NCBI GenBank assembly: GCA_016490735.1
Contig: JAEMWC010000126.1
Location: 592,501 to 656,500, forward strand
Source: Pachyseris speciosa
Lineage: Eukaryota > Cnidaria > Anthozoa > Scleractinia > Pachyseridae
Length of the DNA: 64,000 nucleotides
Reading direction: 5' to 3'
Within the stretch, counting starts at the first letter, position 1; each line of letters starts with the position of its first letter. A program made the position numbers and the translations under genes. Shown piece by piece: positions 42,121 through 55,028 of the stretch. A model generated the notes under the pieces. It saw nothing but the letters and a program-made list of their open reading frames with translations. It was not told the DNA's origin and ran no database searches.

Positions 42121-42430
42121 TATTGTATTTTTTTTTTCCGATGAACGTTAACTGACCATAAATTCAGTCAGGTCCTTCTAAACTGACTTAATTTTCTGCA
42201 AAAGGCCATTAATTTCGTGAATTTCCATGTGAGTTACCTGCAGCTTGACAGCAGTTCTTGGTTGAGTGAGGTCAGTCTTAGATGCATTTACCACACAATG
42301 CAATAAAAACACAAAATCCACTCCTGGAGTTTAATTTTTCAGTCATTTGAATCCTTTAAGTAGACCTTACGTACTTCACGTTTCTCTAAAACGCATTGCG
42401 GCATAAAACACAATAACAAACCAAATTCAA

Positions 42431-43689
42431 TACCGTAGAATTCCGAAAGTAACGGTCCCCGTTTCGGATTTAGCAGGCCCAAGGGGCCGCTACTTTCGGT
42501 TAGGCGTTACTTTCGGATGGTTAGAAAACGGTAGTTTGTAATTCAGCAGTCGTTTCACACAAAGAGGACGCGTAACGTGATATTAAAAGGTCATTCCGGT
42601 TAGGCATGCCCGTATCGACTACCCACAAGAACAAGCAAAATGTAACAAGAAAGGTCCCAAAAGTTCGTAGTGATAGCGAACAGTAGTCTTCGTATAACAC
42701 CGCAACCAGCTTTTGGTGAGGCCTGAAGGAGAAACATGCATGTTTCTGCGCTCCAGTGACGTTACGTTAACAATATCTCTCATTGTGTATTAAAGTTCAT
42801 CCAAAGTAAGACAATTTCTCACCCGATTTTTTGTGTACACGACGTAGCTACGATATTATTAGGGTGCAAAAAATTTCACACGTCTTAGTGACCTAATGTA
42901 ATGTTGATACAAATTGAACACGGTAATTACGCCTATTGTTAATCATTTCACTGTAAATTATAACTGAGAGGAAACATTTTTAGCGTTCCAGTGACTCCCG
43001 TTGCGTTAAATACTTTAATCAAAACTATAACAAAATTCTCGAACGTGATTGGTTATCAGCAGCCTGATTTGAGCACTAATAGGACAGTGTACGCGTCATG
43101 CTTATAATTGGACAGTGTAATAGGACAGTTTACGCGTCATGCCTGTGTAATTGGAAAATACTCGTCATTTTGCGCGCGCTGTTTTTCCACATTTTGTCGA
43201 GTAAACTGTTATGCCAGTTTTCAGAATCCATAACGACGTGTAACTATTTAACGCTCAAAATTAACCCATGGTTAGTTCGTTTCTCAACTTTTGTCATAGT
43301 TTTGATTAATTGGTAACTGGACTTCGTGTCGTCCAATTCTGTCTGTAGTCACACTCGTGATTAACAATCAATCGTGATCGTCCGATTTTGATTACAGACC
43401 GTATTGGACTCCACTCGGACCTGTTACCATTATTAATTACATTGCAAGTCATTGAAATTAGAGATAATTTATTCCAGAGGATGGTGCTGTAGAGTCAAAA
43501 GTGCTATTGGAAGCATTACATCAAATACAATACGGTATTTTGTTGCTGCTGGGTGGTTATTTTCATAGGGCCGCTACTTTCAGGGGAAACCTTACTTTCG
43601 GAGTTCAATACAAAGGTAAAAAATTAACGTTACTTTCGGGGAGCCGTTACTTTTGGGGGGACCGTTAATTTCGGATTAATTCTACGGTA
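42431..43689. mobile_element. DNA element with TACCGTAGAATT ends, copy B
   Basis: Counterpart of 1996-3248 with the same termini and the same ttactttcgg subterminal motifs. Small indels separate the copies (for example around 42775-42790 and 43060-43085). Confidence 0.55.
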
Positions 43690-43748
43690 CGATACATCTA
43701 GAGGTCAAAAAGGTGCACTTTTGTATTGGTATTGGTATTAGTAATAAT

Positions 43749-43867
43749 ATTTTAGAACTTATCTAGCGCACTTTCCATGAGTATATGATCAAATGCGCTT
43801 TACAAGCAGATGATATTAGAATTTGGAAATGTTGGTTTTTGTGGAGAGGGGAACACCGGAGAATCCG

Positions 43868-43911
<44 letters not shown>

Positions 43912-43999
43912 AACCCACATACGACATCGAGTCCGGGAATCGAACCCGGGCCACATTGGTGGAAGGCGAGTGCTCTCACCACTGCCCCATCCCTGCTCC
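43749..43999 (-). repeat. tRNA-derived SINE beside the satellite
   Basis: On the minus strand the head near 43997-43930 has an A-box-like tggggcagtggtgagagc and a perfect B box GGTTCGATTCC, followed by the body motif gagtttgttgttggttctc and ctctgctccgagaggttt. It sits at the left border of the hexamer array. It supplies the non-repetitive N-terminus of the spurious long + strand ORF. The same family gives 20310-20640. Confidence 0.65.
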
Positions 44000-44002
44000 C
44001 CT

Positions 44003-47000
44003 GGTATTGGTATTGGTATTGGTATTGGTATTGGTATTGGTACTGGTAATGGTATTGGTATTGGTATTGGTATTGGTATTGGTGTTGGTGTTGGTGTTGG
44101 TATTGGTAGTGGTATTGGTATTGGTAGTGGTAGTGGTAGTGGTAGTGGTAGTGGTAGTGGTAGTGGTATTGGTATTGGTATTGGTATTGGTAGTGGTAGT
44201 TGTATAGGTATTGGTAGTGGTATTGGTATTGGTAGTGGTATCGGTATTGGTAGTGGTAGCTGTATAGGTATTGGTAGTGGTAGTGGTATTGGTATTGGTA
44301 TTGGTATTGGTATTGGTAGTGGTATTGGTATTGGTATTAGTAGTGGTAGTGGTAGTGCTATTGGTAGTGGTAGTGGTAGTGGTAGTGATAGTGGTATTGG
44401 TATTGGTATTGGTATTGGTAGTGGTAGTGGTGGTGGTAGTTGTATAGGTATTGGTATTGGTATTGGTATTGGTATTGGTATTGGTAGTGGTAGTGGTATT
44501 GGTATTGGTATTGGTAGTGGTGGTGGTAGTTGTATAGGTATTGGTATTGGTATTGGTATTGGTATTGGTATTGGTATTGTTATTGGTATTGGTATTGGTA
44601 TCGGTATTAGTAGTGGTAGTGGTAGTGGTAGTGGTAGTGGTAGTGGTATTGGTATTCTTATTGGTATCGGTATTAGTATTGGTATTGGTATTGGTATTGG
44701 TATTGGTAGTGGTAGTGGTAGTGGTACTGGTAGTGGTAGTGGTAGTGGTAGTGGTAGTGGTATTGGTATTGGTATTGGTAGTGGTAGTGGTGGTGGTAGT
44801 TGTATAGGTATTGGTATTGGTATTGGTATTGGTATTGGTATTGGTAGTGGTAGTGGTAGTGGTATTGGTATTAGTAGTGGTAGTGGTGGTGGTAGTTGTA
44901 TAGGTATTGGTAGTGGTATCGGTATCGGCATTGGTAGTGGTAGTGGTAGTGATAGTGGTAGTGGTATTGGTATTGGTATTAGTAGTGGTATCGGTATCGG
45001 TATTGGTAGTGGTAGTGGTAGTGGTAGTGGTAGTGGTAGTGGTAGTGGTAGTGGTATTGGTATTGGTAGTGGTAGTGGTGGTGGTAGTTGTATAGGTATT
45101 GGTAGTGGTATCGGTATCGGTATTGGTAGTGGTAGTGGTAGTGGTAGTGGTAGTGGTATCGGTATCGGTATTGGTAGTGGTAGTGGTAGTGGTAGTGGTA
45201 GTGTTAGTGGTATTGGTATTGGTAGTGGTATCGGTATCGGTATTGGTAGTGGTAGTGGTAGTGGTAGTGGTAGTGGTAGTGGTAGTGGTAGTGGTGGTGG
45301 TAGTGGTAGTGGTAGTTGTATACGTATTGGTATTGGTATTGGTATTGGTATTGGTATTGGTATTGGTATTGGTATTGGTATTGGTATTGGTATTGGTATT
45401 GGTAGTGGTATCGGTATCGGTATTGGTAGTGGTAGTTGTATAGGTATTGGTAGTGGTAGTGGTAGTGGTATTGGTGTTGGTAGTGGTAGTGGTAGTTGTA
45501 TAGGTATTGGTAGTGGTATTGGTATTGGTATTGGTATTGGTATTGGTATTCGTAGTGGTACTGGTAGTGGTAGTGGTAGTGGTAGTGGTAGTGGTAGTGG
45601 TAGTGGTAATGGTATTGGTATTGGTATTGGAAGTGGTAGTTGTATAGGTATTGGTAGTGGTATTGATATTCGTATTGGTATCGGTATCGGTATCGGTATC
45701 GGTATCGGTATCGGTATCGGTATTGGTAGTGGTAGCTGTATAGGTATTGGAAGTGGTAGTGGTAGTGGTAGTGGTAGTGGTAGTGGTATTGGTATTGGTA
45801 GTGGTAGTGGTAGTGGTAGTGGTGGTGGTATTGGTATTGGTATTCGTAGTGGTAGTGGTATTGGTATTGGTATTGGTAGTGGTGGTGGTAGTTGTATAGG
45901 TATTGGTATTGGTATTGGTATAGGTATTGGTATAGGTATTGGTAGTGGTATTGGTAGTGGTTGTGGTAGTGGTAGTGGTAGTTGTATAGGTATTGGTATT
46001 GGTAGTGGTATTGGTATTGGTATTGGTATCGGTATCGGTATTGGTAGTTGTATAGGTATAGGTATTGGTGGTGGTAGTGGTAGTGCTATTGGTGTTGGTA
46101 TTGGTAGTGGTAGTTGTATAGGTATTGGTAGTGGTATTGGTATTGGTAGTGGTAGTGGTAGTGGTAGTGGTAGTCGTAATGGTATTGGTATTGGTATTGG
46201 TATTGGTAGTGGTAGTTGTATAGGTATTGGTAGTGGTATTGGTATTGGTAGTGGTATCGGTATCGGTATCGGTATTGGTAGTGGTAGCTGTATAGGTATT
46301 GGTAGTGGTAGTGGTAATCGTATTGGTATTGGTATTGGTATTGGTATTGGTATTGGTATTGGTTTTGGTAGTGGTAGTTGTATAGGTATTGGTATTGATA
46401 CTGGTATCGGTATCGGTATCGGTATTGGTAGTGGTAGCTGTATAGGTATTGGAAGTGGTAGTGGTAGTGGTAGTGGTAGTGATAGTGGTATTGGTATTGG
46501 TATTGGTAGTGGTAGTGGTAGTGGTAGTGGTGGTGGTATTGGTATTGGTATTGGTAGTGGTAGTGGTATTGGTAGTGGTGGTGGTAGTGGTAGTGGTAGT
46601 TGTATAGGTATTGGTATTGGTAGTGGTATTGGTATTGGTAGTGGTATCGGTATCGGTATTGGTAGTTGGATAGGTATAGGTATTGGTAGTAGTAGTGGTA
46701 GTGCTATTGGTGTTGGTATTGGTAGTGGTAGTTGTATAGGTATTGGTAGTGGTATTGGTATTGGTAGTGGTATCGGTATCGGTATCGGTATTGGTAGTGG
46801 TAGCTGTATAGGTATTGGTAGTGGTATTGGTAGTGGTAGTGGTAGTGCTATTGGTGTTGGTATTGGTAGTGGTAGTTGTATAGGTATTGGTAGTGGTATT
46901 GGTATTGGTAGTGGTAGTGGTAGTGGTAATGGTATTGGTATTGGTATTGGTAGTGGTAGTTGTATAGGTATTGGTAGTGGTATTGGTATTGGTAGTGGTA

Positions 47001-50000
47001 TCGGTATCGGTATCAGTATTGGTAGTGGTAGCTGTATAGGTATTGGTAGTTGTAGTGGTAGTGGTATTGGTATTGGTATTGGTATTGGTATTGGTATTGC
47101 TATTGGTAGTGGTAGTTGTATAGGTATTGGTAGTGGTAGTGGTAGTGGTATTGGTATTGGTATTGGTAGTGGTAGCTGTATAGGTATTGGTAGTGGTAGT
47201 GGTATTGGTATTGGTATTGGTATTGGTAGTGGTATTGGTATTGGTATTGGTATTGGTAGTGGTAGTGGTAGTACTATTGGTAGTGGTAGTGGTAGTGGTA
47301 GTGGTAGTGATAGTGGTATTGGTATTGGTATTGGTATTGGTAGTGGTAGTGGTGGTGGTAGTTGTATAGGTATTGGTATTGGTATTGGTATTGGTATTGG
47401 TAGTGGTAGTGGTATTGGTATTGGTATTGGTAGTGGTGGTGGTAGTTGTATAGGTATTGGTATTGGTATTCGTATTGGTATTGGTATTGTTATTGGTATT
47501 GGTATTGGTATCGGTATTAGTAGTGGTAGTGGTAGTGGTAGTGGTAGTGGTAGTGGTAGTGGTAGTGGTATTGGTATTCTTATTGGTATTGGTATTAGTA
47601 TTGGTATTGGTATTGGTATTGGTATTGGTAGTGGTAGTGGTAGTGGTACTGGTAGTGGTAGTGGTAGTGGTAGTGGTAGTGGTATTGGTATTGGTATTGG
47701 TAGTGGTAGTGGTGGTGGTAGTTGTATAGGTATTGGTATTGGTATTGGTATTGGTATTGGTAGTGGTAGTGGTAGTGGTAGTGGTATTGGTATTAGTAGT
47801 GGTAGTGGTGGTGGTAGTTGTATAGGTACTGGTAGTGGTATCGGTATCGGCATTGGTAGTGGTAGTGGTAGTGATAGTGGTAGTGGTATTGGTATTGGTA
47901 TTGGTAGTGGTATCGGTATCGGTATTGGTAGTGGTAGTGGTAGTGGTAGTGGTATTGGTAGTGGTAGTGGTAGTGGTAGTGGTATTGGTATTGGTAGTGG
48001 TAGTGGTGGTGGTAGTTGTATAGGTATTGGTAGTGGTATCGGTATCGGTATTGGTAGTGGTAGTGGTAGTGGTAGTGGTAGTGGTATCGGTATCGGTATT
48101 GGTAGTGGTAGTGGTAGTGGTAGTGGTAGTGGTATTGGTATTGGTAGTGGTATCGGTATCGGTATTGGTAGTGGTAGTGGTAGTGGTAGTGGTAGTGGTG
48201 GTGGTAGTGGTAGTGGTAGTTGTACACGTATTGGTATTAGTATTGGTATTGGTATTGGTATTGGTATTGGTATTGGTATTGGTATTGGTAGTGGTATCGG
48301 TATCGGTATTGGTAGTGGTAGTTGTATAGGTATTGGTAGTGGTAGTGGTAGTGGTATTGGTGTTGGTAGTGGTAGTGGTAGTTGTATAGGTATTGGTAGT
48401 GGTATTGGTATTGGTATTGGTATTGGTATTCGTAGTGGTAGTGGTAGTGGTAGTGGTAGTGGTAGTGGTAGTGGTAGTGGTAGTGGTAATGGTATTGGTA
48501 TTGGTATTGGTAGTGGTAGTTGTATAGGTATTGGTAGTGGTATTGATATTGGTATTGGTATCGGTATCGGTATCGGTATCGGTATCGGTATCGGTATCGG
48601 TATTGGTAGTGGTAGCTGTATAGGTATCGGAAGTGGTAGTGGTAGTGGTAGTGGTAGTGGTAGTGGTATTGGTAGTGGTAGTGGTAGTGGTAGTGGTGGT
48701 GGTATTGGTATTGGTATTCGTAGTGGTAGTGGTATAGGTATTGGTATTGGTAGTGGTGGTGGTAGTTGTATAGGTATTGGTATTGGTATTGGTATAGGTA
48801 TTGGTATAGGTATTGGTAGTGGTATTGGTAGTGGTGGTGGTAGTGGTAGTGGTAGTTGTATAGGTATTGGTATTGGTAGTGGTATTGGTATTGGTAGTGG
48901 TATCGGTATCGGTATTGGTAGTTGTATAGGTATAGGTATTGGTAGTGGTAGTGGTAGTGGTATTGGTGTTGGTATTGGTAGTGGTAGTTGTATAGGTATT
49001 GGTAGTGGTATTGGTATTGGTAGTGGTAGTGGTAGTGGTAGTGGTAGTGGTAATGGTATTGGTATTGGTATTGGTATTGGTAGTGGTAGTTGTATAGGTA
49101 TTGGTAGTGGTATTGGTATTGGTAGTGGTATCGGTATCGGTATCGGTATTGGTAGTGGTAGCTGTATAGGTATTGGTAGTGGTAGTGGTAGTGGTAGTGG
49201 TAATCGTATTGGTATTGGTATTGGTATTGGTATTGGTATTGGTTTTGGTAGTGGTAGTTGTATAGGTATTGGTATTGATACTGGTATCGGTATCGGTATC
49301 GGTATTGGTAGTGGTAGCTGTATAGGTATTGGAAGTGGTAGTGGTAGTGGTAGTGGTAGTGATAGTGGTATTGGTATTGGTATTGGTAGTGGTAGTGGTA
49401 GTGGTAGTGGTGGTGGTATTGGTATTGGTATTGGTAGTGGTAGTGGTATTGGTAGTGGTGGTGGTAGTGGTAGTGGTAGTTGTATAGGTATTGGTATTGG
49501 TAGTGGTATCGGTATCGGTATTGGTAGTTGGATAGGTATAGGTATTGGGAGTGGTAGTGGTAGTGCTATTGGTGTTGGTATTGGTAGTGGTAGTTGTATA
49601 GGTATTGGTAGTGGTATTGGTATTGGTAGTGGTAGTGGTAGTGGTAGTGGTAATGGTATTGGTATTGGTATTGGTAGTGGTAGTTGTATAGGTATTGGTA
49701 GTGGTATTGGTATTGGTAGTGGTATCGGTATCGGTATCGGTATTGGTAGTGGTAGCTGTATAGGTATTTGTAGTGGTATTGGTAGTGGTAGTGGTAGTGC
49801 TATTGGTGTTGGTATTGGTAGTGGTAGTTGTATAGGTATTGGTAGTGGTATTGGTATTGGTAGTGGTAGTGGTAGTGGTAATGGTATTGGTATTGGTATT
49901 GGTAGTGGTAGTTGTATAGGTATTGGTAGTGGTATTGGTATTGGTAGTGGTATCGGTATAGGTATCGGTATTGGTAGTGGTAGCTGTATAGGTATTGGTA

Positions 50001-51180
50001 GTGGTAGTGGTAGTGGTATTGGTATTGGTATTGGTATTGGTATTGGTAGTGGTAGTTGTATAGGTATTGGTAGTGGTAGTGGTAGTGGTATTGGTATTGG
50101 TATTGGTAGTGGTAGCTGTATAGGTATTGGTAGTGGTAGTGGTAGTGGTAGTGGTATTGGTATTGGTATTGGTATTGGTATTGGTATTGGTATTGGTATT
50201 GGTAGTGGTAGTTGTATAGGTATTGGTAGTGGTAGTGGTAGTGGTATTGGTATTGTTATTGGTATTGGTATTGGTATTGGTAGTGGTAGTGGTAGTGGTA
50301 TTGGTATTGGTATTGGTATTGCTATTGCTATTGCTATTGCTATTGCTATTGCTATTGCTATTGCTATTGCTATTGCTATTGCTATTGCTATTGCTATTGC
50401 TATTGCTATTGCTATTGTTATTGCTATTGGTAGTGGTATTGGTAGTGGTAGTGGTAGTGGTATTGGCATTGCTAGTGGTAGTTGTAGTGGTATTGGTATT
50501 GGTAGTGGTAGTGGTATTCTTATTGGTATCGGTATTAGTATTGGTATTGGTATTGGTATTGGTGTTGGTATTGGTAGTTGTAGTAGTAGTGGTATTGGTA
50601 TTGGTATTGGTAGTGGTAGTGGTATTGGTATTGGTAGTGGTAGTGGTATTGATATTGGTATTGGTAGTTGTAGTGGTATTGGTATTAATATTGGTAGTGG
50701 TAGTTGTATAGGTATTGGTAGTGGTAGTGGTAATTGTATAGGTATTGGTATTGGTAGTGGTAGTTGTATAGGTATTGGTAGTGGTATTGGTATTGGTAGT
50801 GGTAGTTGTATAGGTATTGGTAGTGGTATTTGTATTGGTATTGGTATTGGTAGTGGTATTGGTAGTGGTAGTGGTAGTGGTAGTCGTAGTGGTATTGGTA
50901 TTGGTATTGGTATTGGTATTGCTATTGGTATTGGCATTGGTATTGGCATTGCTAGTGGTAGTGGTATTGGTAGTGGTAGTGGTAGTGGTAGTGGTAGTGG
51001 TAGTGGTATTGGTATTCTTATTGGTATCGGTATTAGTATTTTTATTGGTATTGGTATTGGTATTGGTATTGGTATTGGTATTGGTATTGGTATTGGTATT
51101 GGTATTGGTATTACTGGTGTTGGCGTTGGCGTTTGCGTTGGCGTTGGCCTTGGCCTTGGCGTTGGCCTTGGCCTTGGCGT
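44003..51180 (+). repeat. 7.2-kb hexanucleotide satellite with higher-order repeat
   Basis: A run of about 1190 hexamers, mostly GGTATT, GGTAGT and GGTATC with occasional GGTGGT, TGTATA, GGTAAT and others. Rare variants act as landmarks: GCTATT/ACTATT at 44358 and 47274 are 2916 bp apart (486 units), and GGTTTT at 46361 and 49241 are 2880 bp apart (480 units). Two long higher-order copies are therefore arranged in tandem, about 44.35-47.27 and 47.27-50.15 kb. The array ends in GTTGGC units (51118-51180) exactly as the short copy A locus does. It lies in the gene C intron before the sushi exon. No codon-like constraint is apparent; both strands stay open simply because the common hexamers lack stops in the relevant frames. 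Confidence 0.93.
50321..50428 (+). repeat. Homogeneous (GCTATT)n block inside the satellite
   Basis: About 18 consecutive gctatt units with one gttatt. This variant is otherwise rare in the array, so it reflects a local, recent amplification by slippage. Confidence 0.9.
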
Positions 51181-51899
51181 TATACTGGATATAATTATAT
51201 CTTAGGCCCGGTTTTAACGTCGCATTTTACATGCGGCAAATCTAATTGCCGATTTGGGTGCATGTAAAATGCGAAGTTTATGTCAACTAAATTCGGTAGA
51301 TTTTTATTAAACGCGAGTTCAGTCTAATGTTCGACTGATCCAGTCCAGTCTGGGAATTAAGCTGACACTCACATTCGACAATTAAATTCGGCACAGTTAA
51401 TTGCGACGTTTAAATCAAATGCCGAACTTTTTTAAATTTAAGTCGACTTAAATTAGTATTAGATTCGGCGCATGTAAAATGCGACGTTTAAACCGGGCCT
51501 TACAGTACCATTTAGTAAGAAATCGTTATCGTCCCAGCCTCTCTTTTTTTTTGTTTTTTGTTTTTTTGTATTCTTGGGTTCAAATGATATACTTATGGAA
51601 CCATACAAACACAGTTTGCCACTCAGCTTTCGACACACATCTCTATTGAAAGAAAAACCACTACACTACCGGAGCAACCACGCTGGCAACGTGGCCACTT
51701 TAGAAAGTGAGTAGTATCGCACGTCGGCCATTCCTCGGAATACTTTTCTTTCGAGACTTTTGTGTGTTTCCTGGCTTCTAAATTCCCTGAACGGGAATTA
51801 GAAATATATATATGTAAATACCTTCGAAGCCATGAAAGCCGTAGAACAATATACTTATGGAACCATGAGTTCAAATGACCTGTCATTTTATTTTATTAG
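51181..51899. other. Gene C intron, distal part
   Basis: Counterpart of 7101-7981, with a unique ~140-base segment (about 51545-51715) in place of a shorter stretch in copy A. AT-rich, no exon. A (TA)n run near 51805-51815 precedes the sushi acceptor. Confidence 0.5.
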
Positions 51900-52070
51900 T
51901 CCTTCCCAACTGTGGTGACCCGGGCAGGCCAGACAACACCATTGTTATCAGCACGAATCACTGGGCAGGAGGGTATGTGTGGTACTACTGTCAACCAGGA
52001 TATATCATGCTTGGTCCTGCAATCAGAATATGTTTATCCAGCGGGCAATGGAGTGGAAAACAACCATCAT
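51900..52070 (+). CDS. Gene C: sushi (CCP) domain exon
   Basis: Counterpart of 7982-8152, 171 bases, phase 1-1 with the last cysteine codon split across the intron. The four cysteines (PNCGDPG, YYCQPGY, RICLSSG, PSC) and the W of GQWSG are kept. Relative to gene A there are three replacements: A to T (PDNA/PDNT), Y to N (STYH/STNH) and M to I (RMC/RIC). It is intact and follows the satellite-bearing intron. Confidence 0.88.
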
Positions 52071-55028
52071 GTAAGCGTTTGCTACTTGATAAATAATGGC
52101 TTTTATCAAATATATACTAATCGTGCAATGCTTTTGAGTGGCATTCATTGACTATCCCACGAGTGACTTGTATTTTCTCGGTAAAGAAAAATACAAGCGA
52201 CAAATAGCAAGTGGGATGTTTCCGATGATGGTATACCACTTTTTAAGCGTTGCGTAACTTTTATCCATAGAAAATACAGTGGCCGATACAATCAATGCGA
52301 AATAAACGCAGGCTTTACGAAGTGAGAGTTTCAAAATAAAACTCTTTGAAAATTTTTATGAATTAGAATTCATTACAAAGAACGCATGTGAAATAAAGTT
52401 ATTACAGTCAACAAACGCTCGCAAAATTCTTACTCAGTTTGAAACACTAAAACATAGCAAAACATACAGAAAGTTTTACGTTAGTCAATTAAAATTCATG
52501 AAGCAAAATGCAAAGAATGTGTATTAAATAAAACAAAGCTGTTATAGCCAAAGGTTTCCAAAATTTGTACTGAGCTTGAAACACTAATATCGAGAGAACA
52601 TATTGTCGAAAATTAAAAAGTTGGCTTCTGGTAAGACTTTATCAGACAGAAAAACACGGCTAAACTCTACCCGTGGCTGTTGTCTGTCAATTATGCGACG
52701 ATTCTCGTTGTGGACTACACGACTAGTATATTATTTATTTATTTATTTATTTATTTTCTTTCTTTCAATCTGCTTGTTTGTCCTAGACATCGGTCTCACG
52801 CATCGAGGACAATTTCTCACGCCTGATTCATAAATCCGCATAACTTGCTCTTTAACACATTAACAACAATTCCCCGCGAAAATGTTCCAATAAACGGCGA
52901 TTAATGTCGAGTTTGAGTCCTAACAGTATCACAACGCGCTCAGTCAAATGTCGCTATTCAGTTTGCATTTTAGGGATTGGAAACGAACACGAACTAGCTT
53001 CGGAAGTGTTCAGAAGTGGTCGCAACATCTTCGGATATTTTCGGTAGCGATAGGAAGTCTTCGAGAAATCGTTGGAAGTCGCCGCAACGTTTACGGATAT
53101 CCCGGTCGCGAGGAGGCGAAAATCTCACGCATTTGACTTAGAAAAATTTGACGGGAAATCCGTTGTATTCGACGGTATCACACCCAACCTTCCCATCTTG
53201 GACTGCGATCGTATTCCGACCAAAGTTAAGAAAGGTTGGGTGTAATACCGTCGAATAGACAACGGCTTTCTTGTATTCTGATTGGCTCTATTTTCTATTG
53301 CATTTTATAAAAGTTACTAGCTAGATACCATGTATCACCATGTAACATTCTGATCCATTTTCACAGGGAAAATAAAGTTTTTTATATTATTATCCTCATC
53401 ACGTCTAGCTCCCTGAGAAAATTTTCGGAGCAGTTAATGTTTAGCTTAAAGCAAGTCTCACCTTCATTTAAGTTTATTGAAATACCGCAAAAGTTTCTGA
53501 ACTCAACTGAAAATAAAATTAACTGTATTCAACAACAAGTGTCACAAGTCTGTAGATATCCTCACGGGCCAGTCTACTAAACAAACTGCTTCAGCTTAAG
53601 TTTACAGCAGCATTCACTATTGAAAATCTTTCGAGGAATCTGCTTTTTTTTTTAACTAAAAAATTGTCACACATTGAAATGTTCTTTCACCTACACTCGT
53701 TGCAATGTATCATGATGTCATCATCAGCTTCAAACTTTCAATTCTCACAACTTTAATACGATCTGTTCTCCATTGCTTTTTGTATTCTGTTCGGCCACGA
53801 GTCTAGTTTGAGTGGCACGCATCAGAAACATTTCTTTGAGTATAACCTGGATTGCACCATGCTTATTCCGGCCTCAGGTATTTTGTTTCCGACCAGTTTT
53901 GGTAAGACAATGCACCAGTTCATCAAAATAAACTGAAAATGTGTCTTCATCTCGATCAACTTCTCACACGGCGCCGTTGTTTGAATAGAGAACAGACTCG
54001 CTTCCTTTGCCTGGAACTCGTTGCAACACATTGAAAGCTTAACGCGCCCTTTTATTTCGTTTATGTCATGTGATCGACAAATACTTTTGGTTTATCAAGG
54101 GAGTTGATAATATAAATTGGATTCGCTCTGACGAAGGACTAACGCTCGAAACGTCACCTTTTTGAATGCCTGAACGGTGGTCAATTTACATTATCAACAC
54201 CGTTGAGAAACCAAATTTTCGTGTTTCAATCCCCCACCGACGCAGCACCACAGTATCGTTAGAAACTAACCCCCTTTATTCAAGTGTCTACTTTTATCGG
54301 TATCTTCTTTCACTGCGTTCCTTTCGAATTATTTCACTTTGTTGTCCAAATTCTCAATTATGTGTCGTAGATTTTTTAATAAAACAATTATTCTACTCTG
54401 GCTTGCTTAGACTGCGAGCAGCCTCTCATTTTTCTTTTGCGTCACTGTAAAATGCGATGACGCGCGAGGAGCGAGTGGCGAAGCCGCGAGGAACGAGGCG
54501 GAGCCCGAGCGAATCAATCTCTCCTCTTTTTTTGTCAGTAATTGACATAATTTTAATTAACTTCTCGCGCGCCCCGCATGGCTCTCAGGAACAAAGGACG
54601 ACCGCTCGTGGTTTAGTCTTGCTGGATAATTATGTAGTGTTTACTAAATAGGAAAGAGTGTTTTATCAAGTTTAAAACACGAGGTGCAGCCAAGTGTCTT
54701 AGAACTTGATTTTTAAAAAAGGCTTTACTGTACATTTATCCATTCTTACACTAAAATTTAGAATTTGGGTTATTTTGGCCTAAATAAATAATGTCAAATT
54801 TAGCATTTTCCTTATCAGATATGAAGGCATTCATTAAAAATCAATTTCTTTTGTAATTTCTTCATGAATTAATAATGGGCTTTTTAAGAAATGATCAATA
54901 ACTAACTGCCTCGTTGATTATTTATCATTTCATATCCAGCGCCTCATCAGCTCGTCGAATAATTGTTAAATAAGATAATAAAACAGCATGATACAACATA
55001 TCAGCCTGGATTATTTCATATTTTTCAG
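52071..55028. other. Gene C intron before D8C
   Basis: Counterpart of 8153-11146, with the same hairpins: near 52150-52220, the ccgttgtattcgacggta palindrome at about 53159-53266, the hammerhead-like motif at 54104-54199, and an aaatgat palindrome near 54890-54935. No exon seen. Confidence 0.6.
54104..54199 (+). ncRNA. Hammerhead-like motif in a hairpin, copy B
   Basis: CTGACGA (54128-54134), then GGAC-TAAC-GCTC as a stem II with one mismatch, GAAA (54148-54151) and CGTC. The flanking inverted repeat (gttgataat at the left, caatttacattatcaac at the right) would form a long outer stem. The core box matches the consensus here, unlike copy A. Activity is unproven; the CTGACG and CGTCA segments can also pair with each other and compete with the ribozyme fold. 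Confidence 0.4.

Noticed and set aside
43823..51205. A 2460-codon + strand frame and an overlapping 2377-codon - strand frame
   Set aside because: Both are open only because the satellite's common hexamers contain no stop in those frames. The products are Gly-Ile-Gly-Ser or Pro-Ile-Pro-Leu strings, and the non-repetitive ends come from an antisense SINE. There are no splice sites or codon constraint.
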